In this document: in pieces, positions 10,677-21,876 of the stretch
Numbering within the stretch: the first letter of the stretch is position 1
How the letters are laid out: each line of letters starts with the position of its first letter
Origin: JANTGF01 sp963750735
GTDB lineage: Bacteria > Bacteroidota > Bacteroidia > Bacteroidales > VadinHA17
Length of the DNA stretch: 64,000 nt
Assembly (NCBI GenBank): GCA_963750735.1
Contig: CAVVRY010000006.1
Coordinates: 1 to 64,000, forward strand
Reading direction: 5' to 3'
Position numbers and translations under genes: made by a program
Notes under the pieces: model-generated
Databases searched by the model: none
What the model saw: the letters and a program-made list of their open reading frames with translations, nothing else
Told to the model about the DNA's origin: nothing

Positions 10677-10706
10677 CATTAGCTATAATTTATTACATTA
10701 TCACAG

Positions 10707-10730
10707 GAGACGACCATAAAAGGTCGTCTC
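10707..10730. repeat. GAGACGACC hairpin (REP-like or terminator)
   Basis: A perfect 9-bp stem (GAGACGACC / GGTCGTCTC) with loop ATAAAA lies 31 bp after the stop of the secreted unknown. It is followed by CTTGTTTT rather than a clean T tract, so it may act as a terminator for that gene or be one of the short GAGACG-type palindromes common between Bacteroidota genes. The rest of the gap to about 10923 shows nothing else I can name. Confidence 0.5.
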
Positions 10731-10923
10731 TACTTGTTTTATGAAAACAAGAAGTTCTATTAATTCAGATTAACCTACCTTATACCATTTCCTTAATGAG
10801 CTTACTGTGAGGTTTTATATTCTTTGAAAACATTAACAATACCATTGATAAAGATGGATAAAAAAAGCCGCTAACAATTGCTAAGATCCATATTTGCTCG
10901 TGCCTTTCAAAAACGTATCTTAA

Positions 10924-11223
10924 CAAAGCCGTTATGTTTGTATCGATGTCTTAGCATGGGAACCTAAAGTCGCTGTTGGAGGTCTGGGAAATGCTGGAAT
11001 ACGGACATATATTAACATGGACCTTTTTAATAAGGATGCCAAAAAAGTCTTTAAACTTGACGAATATGCAACCTCTAAAAAGAGTGTAGCACTTGTTTCG
11101 GGAGCACCAGTTATGAATTATGATAAATTAATGCCGATGTGCGAGAATGCAACTGAGAGGCTGCTTGAAGATCGGAATAAGAAATTACCCAAGATCATAA
11201 AGAAGGTAGATAAGAATCTTTAA
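10924..11223 (+). pseudogene. C-terminal gene remnant
   Basis: An open stretch of 99 codons with no start codon before its internal ATG at 11017. Reading from 10924 it gives QSRYVCIDVLAWEPKVAVG, then GLGNAGIRTYINMDLFNKDAKK, and ends in a lysine-rich tail. The sequence upstream of the internal ATG reads like protein (WEPKVAVGGLGNAGIRTYINMD), which suggests the tail of a longer gene whose front half is gone or frame-broken. It could be translated from 11017 as a 68-residue protein. I do not recognise the family. Confidence 0.4.
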
Positions 11224-11244
11224 CAGAATTTATATCAAAAAAAG

Positions 11245-11290
11245 TTGAAGAAGTTTTGGGTTAAAAGTTTAGGACTCGAAACTTCTTCAA
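11245..11290. terminator. Inverted repeat between convergent genes
   Basis: A perfect 12-bp inverted repeat (TTGAAGAAGTTT / AAACTTCTTCAA, 11245-11256 and 11279-11290) with a 22-base loop sits between the end of the remnant and the stop of the convergent response regulator. Flanking A and T tracts on both sides fit a bidirectional terminator, though the stem is AT-rich and the loop long. Confidence 0.45.
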
Positions 11291-11328
11291 TTAATCTAAA
11301 GGATAATAAAATCCACTATAATACTCAA

Positions 11329-12009
11329 TTAGGCGATAAATTTATATCCTACACCCCTAACACTAATTATATGTTTTGGCTTTGAAGGATCTTCCTCAAG
11401 CTTTTTTCTCAGATCGAGTATGAAATTATCCACCGTCCGTGTGGTAGGCATAACATTATAACCCCAGACTTCATTGAGCATATCATGCCGGTGCAGAACT
11501 TTCCCCTTATTTTGAATAAAATATTCCATTATGGCAAATTCTTTGCTGGATAGATTAACCTCTTTTCCATAGAAAAAAGCCTGGTATTTCTTGAAATCCA
11601 AAATAACATTGCCAAAAGAATATTTTTCCAATGCATCTTGATCTTGTTTAGATCTTCTGAAAACTGCCCTGATTCGTGCAAGCAATTCCGGAATGCTAAA
11701 TGGTTTGGTTAGATAATCGTCAGCACCCAGGTCAAGGCCTCCAACTTTGTCCATTTCTGATCCACGGGCTGTGATCATTATTATTGGCAGATCCGGTTTT
11801 TCCTTTTTTATTTTCCTGCAAATTTCAAAACCGTTTATTCCGGGTAACATAATATCCAATAAAATCAGGTCTGTACTACTTCCCCGTGCAGTATTCAACC
11901 CATTATCGCCATTGGTTTCAGTAAGTACCGAATATCCTTCATATTCCAGGTTGTCTTTTAATCCACGCAGAATACTTACATCGTCTTCTATAATTAGTAT
12001 AGTTTTCAC
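11329..12009 (-). CDS. OmpR/PhoB-family response regulator
   Basis: 226 residues. The receiver domain (1-115) has the acidic pocket IIEDD, the phospho-acceptor Asp52 in LILLDIMLPG and the conserved Lys in YLTKPF. The winged-helix effector domain (about 130-226) ends with the typical RTVDNFILDLRKKLEEDPSKPKHI segment (positions about 191-214) and SVRGVGYKFIA. Its ATG overlaps the stop codon of the upstream histidine kinase by four bases, so the two are translationally coupled partners. The regulated genes cannot be read from the sequence; the adjacent large TolB-like protein is a possible target only by position. Confidence 0.92.
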   Translation of the reverse strand: MKTILIIEDDVSILRGLKDNLEYEGYSVLTETNGDNGLNTARGSSTDLILLDIMLPGINGFEICRKIKKEKPDLPIIMITARGSEMDKVGGLDLGADDYLTKPFSIPELLARIRAVFRRSKQDQDALEKYSFGNVILDFKKYQAFFYGKEVNLSSKEFAIMEYFIQNKGKVLHRHDMLNEVWGYNVMPTTRTVDNFILDLRKKLEEDPSKPKHIISVRGVGYKFIA

Positions 12010-14025
12010 CCGGTTTCTTTTTGCTGATCTAAAATTATCGAAAATTTACTTCCTTTCCCAATTTCACTGTCTACTATTATTTTACCTTTATGACCCTCAA
12101 CAATTTCTTTAACCACAGTTAGTCCAAGTCCGGTTCCGCTTATACTTTCTTTATGATTAATCCGGTAAAATTTCTCAAAAATTTGCGATAACTTGCTTTC
12201 AGGAATCCCAATTCCACTGTCTTCAATTTCAATATATATTTTATCGGTGTTTAAATACAACCTTGTGGTTATCTTTTTAGTTTGAGGAGAATATTTGATG
12301 GCATTGTTCAGTAAATTTTCAAAAACCTGCTTCATTTTTTCCGGATCAACTTTGGCTGAAACTTGGTTATTAAGTTCTGCAACCACTTCAAATCCTTCTT
12401 TTTGAAACCAGTAATCCAATTCACCAATTGCAGCTTTTACTAGAGAAGCCAAATTTGTGTTAATAAAACGATAATCCGACTTTCCTTTTTCCAATTTAGA
12501 AAATTCAAGAATATTATTAATCATTCGTTTTAACCGGTCGCTTTCTTTTAATATTATGGACAGATAATCATCCTTATCTGAATCTTTTTTTACTCGTTTT
12601 AAAAGAATAGATTCGGCAAACATTGATATGGAGGTAAGCGGAGTTTTAAGTTCGTGGGTTACATTCGAAATAAAATCGGATTGCAATTGTGCCAGATGTT
12701 TTTCCCGTGCAATATCGCGAACAATTAAAACTACTCCCAAAACCATGGCCACCAAAAGCAAAACCGTGGAAATTCCGTAAATCCAGCTTCTTCGTTGAAT
12801 CAAATCTTTTATCAGGTTTTCATCGCTAAGTTTTATTTGCATCATTTGTTCCGGAAAAAAAGGATTCAATTGAGACGAGAAAATTAAGTTTTGCCCGTTG
12901 GCATTAGAGTTATAACCGGTTGGAAATTCAATATTATAATCAAATTCGAATCCATTTTGCAAATCTGAATGAAGAGCAGTTTCCAAAAGTTTTTTCCGGT
13001 TAATTAAAAAACCGGCCGGAGTTGTAAATTCAGTATTGATAAAAAAACATTCCTGATCATTTTCCGCCACCAGGTTTATTATTTTAAAACCGTTTACTGT
13101 GTGTAACCGGTTATTAATTCCTTCGTTTTCAATAAATTTTGGCAGTTCATCTTTGAAATCATTTATAAAATCAAGTTGATTTCTGATGTTATTTGCCAGT
13201 TGAATGATTTGTGATTTTTTTTTCAGGATTATTCAATGTCATTTCCTGCACCGATTCAACAATCTGCGTTACTATTTCTTCCGTGTTGAAATTCATAGGT
13301 ACTATCCCATTTTCCATCTGTTTCAAACAGAATTCATAAACTGGAAGTTGTTTTTCAAAACCGTCTTCTGTAATTTTTATCAACTGGGGCAAAGCATAAT
13401 AAATATATGGAATTCCATTCTCATCGGTAACAGAAAAATAGTTTAAAACTATGGTATTGTAATGCTGAATTGCATTTTCGAATTCTTTTAATTTTACAGA
13501 AATCCGGCCAAAAGCATTTAATGCTTTTACCGAATCAGTTGCTCCAGCTGAAACATGTAGACACATTAAATAGTTTTTCATTGCTGCTTTTAAATTGTTT
13601 TCAGCAAATTCGGCTTTTTCTCCTTCTCTAAAAGCTGATTTAAACCGATTGGAAAATTTTGGTTTGATAAGATTATCTGAAATTCCAGTAAAGTTAGGAT
13701 ACAAAAAATCGCCGTTGTTTTTAAGAATAAAAGGCTGGATTATAAAATCATATTCAGCAGCTTTTTTAACCAGCGAATCCTTTAACAAATCGGGCGGATT
13801 AATTTCATTGATAAAACCGGCAGTTACATTTTCTATTTGTTTTTGAAGAGCTTCTGAAAACCGCACAGAAAGTTCCCGCTGTTCTTCCAGTATTCGTTTT
13901 TCAGTCAATACTTTCTGGTTCGAAATATTGTTAATACTGAACCAGGTTAAAATACTTCCCGAAAGTATTACGACAAGAATAAAAACAACAGAAAGTCGTG
14001 AAGCCGGTTTTAATTTTTGGTTCAT
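12006..14025 (-). pseudogene. Membrane sensor histidine kinase, one frame break in a nine-base homopolymer
   Basis: The two open pieces (14025-13189 and 13070-12006) are one kinase of about 670 residues. It has an N-terminal membrane helix (about 12-32), a long periplasmic sensor region, a second helix (STVLLLVAMVLGVVLIV), a HisKA box (FISNVTHELKTPLTS, phospho-His) and a HATPase domain with N-box ENLLNNAIKYS, G1 DSGIGIP and G2 GTGLGL. The break is the run of nine A (T run 13215-13223 on the + strand). With eight, the reading becomes PEKKSQIIQLANNIRNQLDFI and joins the second piece perfectly. It is coupled to the response regulator by a 4-base overlap. If the break is real the kinase core would lose its sensor. 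Confidence 0.85.
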
Positions 14026-14149
14026 GAAAAATCCTGTTTCCTACATTTTTAGCGTTCTGAGTTACCAGTGTTTTATATTACAGATGAAGGGGAATCCGAT
14101 TTTCAAATAAATACCCCTTTTTTCATCGATTTATTATTTTCCATTCACT

Positions 14150-17100
14150 TTATTCATTTTGACTGTAAATTTTTTCAAGTTCCTGTGCCAGGTTTTCAAT
14201 TACCCTGATTTCTGTTTCCTTTTCAAAAATAGAAAGCGCGATTTGGTTTCCATTTGGATGAACATTTACACCTGCTATTCGATTCCTTGATTTCAATATT
14301 TCTTCAGGTTCACCAGTTTCATTAGGAATCCTCCATAATATTGATCCACCCTCCATATTAGCAACTGAAAAATAAATATATTTCCCGTCAGGAGATAAAG
14401 AAAGTTTTTTAAACATTAATGGAGTAAGGTGAGTATTAAACTTAGCTAATATCCTACTTTCTCCTCCGTCTAAAGGAATACTTTTCAGATATTTTACAGT
14501 ATCATTGACCTGAATGTCAAAAATCAGATTATTTCCATCAAACGACCTTCTAAGTATTGTCCTTCCAAGATTTTCATCAGAATAAATAATATTTTCCTCT
14601 CTGGTGGAAATTTTATGCTTTATGATCTGATTATTGGATGTGTAAAAAATGTATTCTCCATTTCCCCCCCATTCATTACTATACGATCGTGAAACATCCT
14701 CCTTAACTTTTATTTCGGATACATTTCCTGTTTCAATATCAACTGAATATATTGCTCCTTTATAGTTTTCTTCTCCAGATCTTTTTTCTTCATATCCATG
14801 TGTTAAAACTAGTTTATTGTCAGGTGAAAGCCGTGGTGGTCCAAATACAAGTATTTCATTTGATAAAATTTGTTTATCACCGGTTCCGGGATTTAAAATG
14901 CACAACTTATAATACTGTCTTTTATTTGGTTTTCGGTTAAATTCAATACAAAGGATTGTTTCTTTTCCTGGGAGCCAGCAAACGTCTCCCACAGATCCTA
15001 ATAAAGGTGTACGTAAATTCATAGAAATCTTTCCGGAATTTTGATCAAAAGGAACAATATATGAATTAAACTTGCGCAATGTGGTACTGTAGTATAAAGT
15101 TCCATTATCAGTAAATCCCCTTGGATCAATATCTCCAACATTTGTTAAAATCCGTTTGGGTTCATAAATAGATTTTTTACCTGAAGTATTTATAGCCCAA
15201 ACATCCGAAGTACCCGACCGGTCGCTTACAAAAAGTAGTTCATCCCTGTGAGGCAACCACCCAAGCACCCTGTCGTTAGCAGGATGATTGATAAGTTGCA
15301 GTTCTTCCTTTCCATCAATCGATATCAGGTTAATATCGAAATTTCCATTATTATTCGTTTTCTGATAATCAAAAGCAAGATATTTTTCACCCGGAGATAA
15401 AGAAACATTTGACATAAATGAATCTTCAAATTTTTTCAATAGCTTCATTTCTCCACTATTAATGTTGAAACTGGATAAATTAGATTCGAATAGCTTATCA
15501 ATTACATTAAACCTCTGAACAATAAGTTTTTGTTTATCAGAAAACCATAGAGCCGGATATATTTCCCCATCTTTGGATGATGAAATTATTTTAGATAATT
15601 TGTTTGTAAGATCAATTAGTTTCAGTTCTGATGTTTTATTATTATACCATTGGTAAGCAATCTGTTTCCCATCAGGAGAAATAACATTTAAATCGGCAAA
15701 TTGATATGGTTCTTCCCACGTTCCATCATTAGTTACACGCTCATTTTCCCCGGTTACTAAATTTCTTAAAGCAACATCACCAGTTTCCCAATCAACTATC
15801 GAAAGGTATTTTCCATCAGAAGAAATACTTCCGCAATCATCAACTTCTGATCCTGTCCAAATCTGTTTAATTACAATTCCTTCAGATTCTTTTGTAGCCA
15901 GTATCTCACTATCTTCAACAGGTAGAAAATTTTCTATTAGCCAAACTTGTGGTTGTTTATATGATGAGCCCTCGTTGCTATAGACAAGATGTTTCCCATC
16001 GGGATGGGCGCTAATTTGCCAGATATAGGTTAAATCCAATCCCAAGGCTTTAGGTTCACTTCCATCTACCGGAATTTGCCAAATATCCCAAATTTGGTCT
16101 TTTTTAGGTTCAATGAACTTTGATATATAAATATATTTCCCATCAGCACTCCAACAATGAAAAATGTGGCTATTGTCGCCTTGGTCCCAACTGTGTATTT
16201 CTTGAATTTCCCCACCTGATGAAGGAATAATTTTTAGTGACCGATTTCTATCACGCCCCATAAATGCGAGCCACTTACCATCAGCAGAACGGGAGAAACT
16301 AGTTACTTCCCTCCAGGTTCCTTCCGTAAGTATCAACTTTTTATCTGTTTCAATATTATGTTTTACAAGTTTGAAGTTGCCATTACCATCATTGAGAATC
16401 AGGAAAACAGATTTTCCGTCCAAGCTCCATTCATGACCATTAAGTGATTGATTTATACCCTTATAAACGCTGCTTGCTATTCCTGTTTCGATGTCAACAT
16501 TATAGAGCCCCATTGTATGATCTGCTTCCCAATTAACTACCAGGATCGAACTGTTATCCGGTGACCATTTTGGAAAACCAAAATTTGAAATTTCCGGTCT
16601 TACTTCCCTTATGCTTCCATCCTTCTGAGATTGTATACATATGATGTTGCCAACAGGTCGGAATGTTTGCCGGGCATTAAAGGGAAATCTTCGTGAAACA
16701 AAAGCAAGGTATTTGCCATCTGAAGAATAGTCAGGTGTTCCATTTGCACCAATAAAATTGCCAACTTTTTCAGATGGAGGATTTACAACTTCACAGGTTT
16801 CTGGATTGATCTCGGTTTCATAAACGTCAGTTTTTGATGGGAAATGGCAATATACAAATGCTCCTTTCTCAGTAAATCCCAACCCTTTAAGGTATGGATG
16901 TTCACTGGTTTTTATAAGAACCGGAATACCATTAGTTTTTCCGTTTTCAAATCCAATCGACCAAAATCCCAATTGCCCCGAACGGCTACTTGCAAAAAGT
17001 AATTCTTTGCCATTGGGTGACAATCCAAGTACAAAATCATTGGCCTGATGTTTAATAAGTGGTGTTTCGCTATTTTTATCAATTGAAAATAAATAAATAT

Positions 17101-18040
17101 CATGATTAGGTGATTCCAGTTTAGGAGGATAATCATATATGATGCTAGCTCCGTCGCTAGTAAACTTAAGGTTCTCAACAAAACCCGCAAAAGGGAATTC
17201 CTTAATAATCCTGATATTTCCATCAGAAAGAGAAATGAGGGCGATTTGTGTTTTATTAGTGTTAATTTCTATAGTTGCCAGAATTGTGTTTCCATCATTT
17301 GAAAGGTCATATACTTCAAGCCACTTTTGATTTCCTTCAATTTTAGTAATGGTTTTTGATTCGGAATGGTTTAATCCTATAGTACGTAATTCACTCAATT
17401 CAGGTGAAACAAAAACGGAATAATAAATACTTTTGCTATCGCTGGACCATCTGGGTGAAAATGTAAATTGATCATAATTGCTTCCCTGTCCAGGATTTAG
17501 ATTTGTTAACTTTCTTTTTTTTCCTGTTTCAATTTCATAAATAGCCAGATCCCCTGTATCCCAATCGTTGTAAGATAAATATTTTCCATCAGGTGAAATT
17601 TCGCCACTATCATCAATATCCTGGCCTTCCCATATTTTTTTATTGGTCATAACTTCAGGAACACTCTCTGCCATCTTATTTTTTGATTGCAAAAGTGTAA
17701 GACTGGATAGCCTTTCCTTGGCAATAGCGACTTCATTTTTTTGTCCCGGAAAATTATTTACCAGTTTTTGATAAGCTTTGGTGGCTTCTTCTTTTCCCAT
17801 TTTTTCGTAACACATACCAATATGCAACAATGCTTTTGCTTGTATAGATTTATCGGCATTTGAATTCTCTGCTATCTGATTATATAGGTCGATTGCATCC
17901 TGCAATGCGCCTTCCCCTTCCTCTTTCATCAGGCCTTTTTGATAAAGTTGTTCGGGAGTCTGAGAATAGGACGGCGTAAGAATGCCAGCTCCAAATATAA
18001 TGAGCGCAACAAGCAGCTTAATAACAGCTAAAGTTTTCAT
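14150..18040 (-). CDS. Secreted TPR plus doubled TolB-like beta-propeller protein
   Basis: About 1296 residues from the Met that follows a strong GGAGG ribosome site; a Met five codons earlier is also open but sits on that site. A Sec signal (about 1-26, TPSYSQ) leads to a TPR-like region (about 30-120: EQLYQKGLMKEEG.., AKALLHIGMCYEKMGKEEAT). Then two long WD40/PD40-type propeller modules follow with dense SPDGKYL/SxDG repeats. The modules start with matching sequences, NKKIWEGQDIDDSGEISPDG (near residue 135) and IKQIWTGSEVDDCGSISSDG (near 725), about 590 residues apart. This looks like a tandem duplication. No peptidase domain is fused at the C-terminus. Probably a periplasmic binding or scaffold protein. 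Intact over 3.9 kb although the genes on both sides are broken. Confidence 0.8.
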   Translation of the reverse strand: MKTLAVIKLLVALIIFGAGILTPSYSQTPEQLYQKGLMKEEGEGALQDAIDLYNQIAENSNADKSIQAKALLHIGMCYEKMGKEEATKAYQKLVNNFPGQKNEVAIAKERLSSLTLLQSKNKMAESVPEVMTNKKIWEGQDIDDSGEISPDGKYLSYNDWDTGDLAIYEIETGKKRKLTNLNPGQGSNYDQFTFSPRWSSDSKSIYYSVFVSPELSELRTIGLNHSESKTITKIEGNQKWLEVYDLSNDGNTILATIEINTNKTQIALISLSDGNIRIIKEFPFAGFVENLKFTSDGASIIYDYPPKLESPNHDIYLFSIDKNSETPLIKHQANDFVLGLSPNGKELLFASSRSGQLGFWSIGFENGKTNGIPVLIKTSEHPYLKGLGFTEKGAFVYCHFPSKTDVYETEINPETCEVVNPPSEKVGNFIGANGTPDYSSDGKYLAFVSRRFPFNARQTFRPVGNIICIQSQKDGSIREVRPEISNFGFPKWSPDNSSILVVNWEADHTMGLYNVDIETGIASSVYKGINQSLNGHEWSLDGKSVFLILNDGNGNFKLVKHNIETDKKLILTEGTWREVTSFSRSADGKWLAFMGRDRNRSLKIIPSSGGEIQEIHSWDQGDNSHIFHCWSADGKYIYISKFIEPKKDQIWDIWQIPVDGSEPKALGLDLTYIWQISAHPDGKHLVYSNEGSSYKQPQVWLIENFLPVEDSEILATKESEGIVIKQIWTGSEVDDCGSISSDGKYLSIVDWETGDVALRNLVTGENERVTNDGTWEEPYQFADLNVISPDGKQIAYQWYNNKTSELKLIDLTNKLSKIISSSKDGEIYPALWFSDKQKLIVQRFNVIDKLFESNLSSFNINSGEMKLLKKFEDSFMSNVSLSPGEKYLAFDYQKTNNNGNFDINLISIDGKEELQLINHPANDRVLGWLPHRDELLFVSDRSGTSDVWAINTSGKKSIYEPKRILTNVGDIDPRGFTDNGTLYYSTTLRKFNSYIVPFDQNSGKISMNLRTPLLGSVGDVCWLPGKETILCIEFNRKPNKRQYYKLCILNPGTGDKQILSNEILVFGPPRLSPDNKLVLTHGYEEKRSGEENYKGAIYSVDIETGNVSEIKVKEDVSRSYSNEWGGNGEYIFYTSNNQIIKHKISTREENIIYSDENLGRTILRRSFDGNNLIFDIQVNDTVKYLKSIPLDGGESRILAKFNTHLTPLMFKKLSLSPDGKYIYFSVANMEGGSILWRIPNETGEPEEILKSRNRIAGVNVHPNGNQIALSIFEKETEIRVIENLAQELEKIYSQNE

Positions 18041-18048
18041 GTTTAGTA

Positions 18049-18053
18049 CCTCC
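18049..18053 (-). promoter_or_regulatory. Strong Shine-Dalgarno site deciding the start at 18040
   Basis: On the minus strand GGAGG stands 8 bases before the ATG at 18040. Shine-Dalgarno sites this strong are unusual in Bacteroidota, and it argues for the second of the two in-frame Met codons as start of the propeller protein. Confidence 0.6.
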
Positions 18054-18268
18054 AAATTTTAGTTAATATTTTTAACCCAAACTTAGCTTAGAATAGGAGG
18101 TCAAGTGTCACAAGTTTGTACAAGTTATGTAAAAATTGTGTCATGGAGAAATAAATGCCAGCTTAAAAAATGATTTGGCAATAATTATAATTTGTGAAAG
18201 CTGGCTGATATTATTGAAGCAGGAATAGATTATCGCGATGATACAGGCTTCAATACATATTCTTTTTA

Positions 18269-21200
18269 TCAGCCCTTCAAATAAGGAAATGAGAATTCGA
18301 TTTTTTCAACCTCTTCGTTGCGTCTAAAAATCATTGAGCTGGTTTCCTTATCAATTACATTCCCATTTATCTCTTCTTTTAGAAGCATCTTTTAAGGATA
18401 CACGTTATATGTTCTTTGTCTGATTTGGTATATATTACCGGAACCTGGCAAAAAGTAAATCCAAGTTGTCCTTTTTGTAATTCAATTACCCTCTTCTTAC
18501 CATCTAAACCATAATATTCGAAGTTTTCTTTATTTTTAATGAATTCCTTCTGGTTTATCATTGAGGTTTCAAAAACTATTTCACCATTTTTTATATGAAT
18601 TCCCAATTCAGCCATTCTGGCCAGGATGTCTTCCTTAACCTGACCTGTCATTCCGGGTTGCTGAGCTCCGGCATGGGCTGGAGTATGGGAATATGCATCA
18701 ATGGGAAAGGCACCATAAAGCTCCGGTGATTTGTGTAAACCTATACCTTCTTTTATTTCAAAATAGTGGTCTTTAAGTTGGTTTTGCATGTCTTCCTCAA
18801 CTCCTTCTTCTACACTCTGAAAGTATATTTCCTGAACGGCCAGCATTAGTTTTGAGACCATATGCCAGTAAATGCTACCCAAACCTTCAAAAGCGAAAAA
18901 GGTACCAGACCGCCCAGTAAATGACTGGTGATCAAACATTTTTTCATAGATTCCGGCAATATTTTCTCTTTCCTTTTCAACCAGGTCTCCATACTTTTCA
19001 CCCTCCAGATTATCAAGTGCTTCTGATAATATTTCAGCATTTCTGAAGCTACTATTAAAATGATAAGTGCCTCTTTCATCAACTTTTATTATGGATCTGT
19101 CCTTATTGTCTATTAGTGCCTGTAATAAGTTAGAACTTCCAACATCTTCATTTGAAATAATATTCTTTTCAGTAAACAAGGGTAAGGTTCTATCTGGATA
19201 AAGAATGTAGCTGTACTGATCCTTCCTGAATAATTTACTTTTCTTCAATGCATCTAAAACACTAAGACTTTCCTTTGCAGATAAATATCCTGAACTAAGC
19301 ACTGCTACCTGGCCTTCCAGCATTTCATATAAGTGCCGGACTTTTATCTCATTTTTGGTAAAAGTAACCAGATTGTAAGCATGGTAAAGACCATCACTAC
19401 GCCTATTGGCCTGAATAGTTTGATCGAGATATTTTAGGCCTATTTCAGTGAATTCTACCAGTTCACTGGTTGATATTTTCTTTTTGTTTTTTGTAAAAGA
19501 ATGATCGTAAATTTTGTTTCTATATTGACTTCCAGCTTCTCCTAATATATCTGTTATGATACGCCTGTCGGCATCTGAAAATCCTTTTTCTAAGAGTGTT
19601 TCATGTTTGATAAAGCAATTAAGCATTGAATCAAACAAGGATTTTACTTCTTCAGCTATTAAATAATTTTGCTCGGGAATATCTTTGAAAATGTCAGACC
19701 AGAATTTCAGAGATCGCCTCATATAGTAGAGAGTAACCATGGATACACCATTGCCCACCAGTGCATTATTGGCATCGTTCCACTCCGGACGTTGGGTATT
19801 TAGCCAAATTCCTGCCTCAGGAATAAAGTTGCTTAGTTTTGCAAGCAAGGATGTCAGGATTTTCTCAGTAAGGTTGGCTTTATGTAACTGATTATTGTCA
19901 TCAAGTAGCAATTTTCCGTCGGCACCCAGTTGCTCAGTAATTTTATCTATTTTGCTATTTTGTTCATAATCAAATACTATGGTATCCTGAGGAGATTCAA
20001 CCATTTGATTGTATGATTTAATCCGGTAGGGAACATTGGCATAAACAAACATTTCTTTGCCAAGGAATTCCTGTAAGCTTGCCAGGATGGAATTTATTTG
20101 AGCTCTCCAGCAGTTTTTGCAGATAGATTATTTGATGATCGCCCCAATAACCAATAAATGCCCATGGATCATCCGGATCAGGCCTTTCCCAGTCGATGCC
20201 ATTTTTTGTAATCCGGTAGGGATTATATCCATCAGCTGTGGTAGCATTTACAAATTTGCATATCATCTGTTCGGTAAATTCCGGAAATGAAAATGCCAGC
20301 GCTTCCCAGTTTTGAAAAATATCCCGCCAGTTACCCTGATAATCCGATTTTATACTGCCGTCAGGATTTTGAACCTCAATTGAAAACTGGTTCCACGGGT
20401 CGACTCGGATCACCATGCCTTCTGCTAAAAGTAAGTGGCAGGTATTCATAACAGATTCTTTCAATATCAGAATCTTCCGTTTTCTCAGCTCTTTTGATCA
20501 AGTCATTACTTAAAATACAATCAGGCAATTCCTCTAACCAATCAGTGGCTTCTTGAAAGAGTTTTTTATTGGTTTGCTGAAAAAATTTAGCAAAATCCTT
20601 TTTGTCAATAGTATAGTTGTCAATAAAAGTTCCTCCACGCATGAGATTGAAAAGCGTATTGGCATAGTGACGTGTACAATCTAATTCTTCATTACTTAAT
20701 TGCAAGCCATCGGCATTGGCTACCAGGTTTTCTAATTTTAAGGTATCCAAATGAATATCTTCAAAGACAATTTTTAAGGGATCATTATTGTCCGATAAAA
20801 AATGATTAAGATTTGCTACTTCGGTACTGTCCTGGTTGATTTCAGCAACAACCATCCATTCTTTAGATTCATTGGCTTCAAGATTAAAAGATTCATTGAT
20901 AAAATAGGCCCCACGTGATGCCCTGATCTCCGTTTCCGGATGAATAGATATGCCTTTTTGAAAGTTCTCTGTCTGTCTTTCTGAGATTAAGATTTTAGAA
21001 TTTTTCAACCCACTTGACCAAACAGTTGTTGCTTTGAGTGATTCGCTGGGCTCGGCTCTGTCAACCGGTATGGAGCTAAGTGAGAAAATTCCAAGATTTG
21101 TTTCCGGAATCAGTTCATTCTTTTTGTATGCATCCAGAAGATTACTGAGATTATTCTGAAAATTGTAATCAAATCCAAAAGGGAGAATATTTCGAATTCC

Positions 21201-21731
21201 ATCCAGTATTTCAACAGAAATGGATTTATCTGAATTGTTTAAAATACTGGATTTCTTAATGAACCCATATTTGTTACTGAAATACCAGCCATATTTAAAA
21301 GTAATTTCCAGATCGAGATTGATTTCCTCAAAAACTATTTTGTTGCCATATACACTTTTATAAATATTCCGCTCCGATTTATAAACTCCCTCATTTTTCT
21401 TCGAAAAAGGTTCCCATAAATAAACCTTAGAATTTTTCTTTACCAGTACCTGTGTTTTACTACCAGCACTATCAACTGAATCATGAATTTTGTCAACGCA
21501 ATAGTACGGAAATAGAGCATTATCCCTGTTTTTACGACCTGCAGTTAAAGACCCATTGCTGGAAATAAACATCCATTGATCTGAAATACTCACAATGGTC
21601 ATGAAAAAATCCGACATTTGATCGTAGTTGTTGATTTTGTAGAATTTTTCCCCATCAATGTGCACAAATTCGCCTTTTACTTCCTTTTGCTCAGAAATTA
21701 AAGGTGTATTTCCCAGATAAATATTTTCCAT
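18269..21731 (-). pseudogene. Large six-hairpin glycosidase / GH94-like phosphorylase-like protein, four frame breaks
   Basis: About 1150 residues assembled from three long open pieces and a short tail. The first 450 residues are strand-rich. Then come the conserved YLPLTFSRRHGDPSRPWNQF stretch, QGNWRDIFQNWEALAFSFPEF, PYRITKNGIDWERPDPDDPW and NTQRPEWNDANNALVGNGVS, which look like the loops of an (alpha/alpha)6 toroid as in GH94/GH63-type enzymes. No signal peptide is seen, so it is likely cytoplasmic. Breaks: the CCC (GGG on +) near 20398, near 20074, and two four-base A runs (T runs 18390-18393 and 18377-18380); each is healed by removing one base. The healed tail ends ...VEKIEFSFPYLKG at 18269. 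Downstream of the sugar porter and glycosidase genes on the same strand, it probably acts on the imported sugar; the reaction type is not certain. Confidence 0.65.
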
Positions 21732-21748
21732 GTTCTTTATGATTGAAT

Positions 21749-21812
21749 GTCAGACTGAGACTTCGATGGGTGAAGTCTCTAGATCGAACGCCTGTCGAAG
21801 TGTGACACTTGA
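21749..21812. repeat. Intergenic REP-like repeat
   Basis: Contains GTCAGACTGAG at 21749-21759, an 8-bp hairpin (GAGACTTC / GAAGTCTC, 21757-21764 and 21772-21779), and a CGAAGTGTGAC half-site near 21800. The same half-sites recur at 25131, 26449 and 29917, so this is one member of a dispersed intergenic palindrome family. Confidence 0.5.
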
Positions 21813-21876
21813 TTTCAGTTATTTTGTTTTCAATTGTAAAACAGGCGTATTATAATTTGTGATTTTCTACGTCAAA

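Noticed and set aside
14752..14940. Plus-strand and other shadow frames inside the large propeller gene
   Set aside because: They lie within a 3.9-kb intact coding frame with strong repeat motifs on the minus strand and have no protein-like features.
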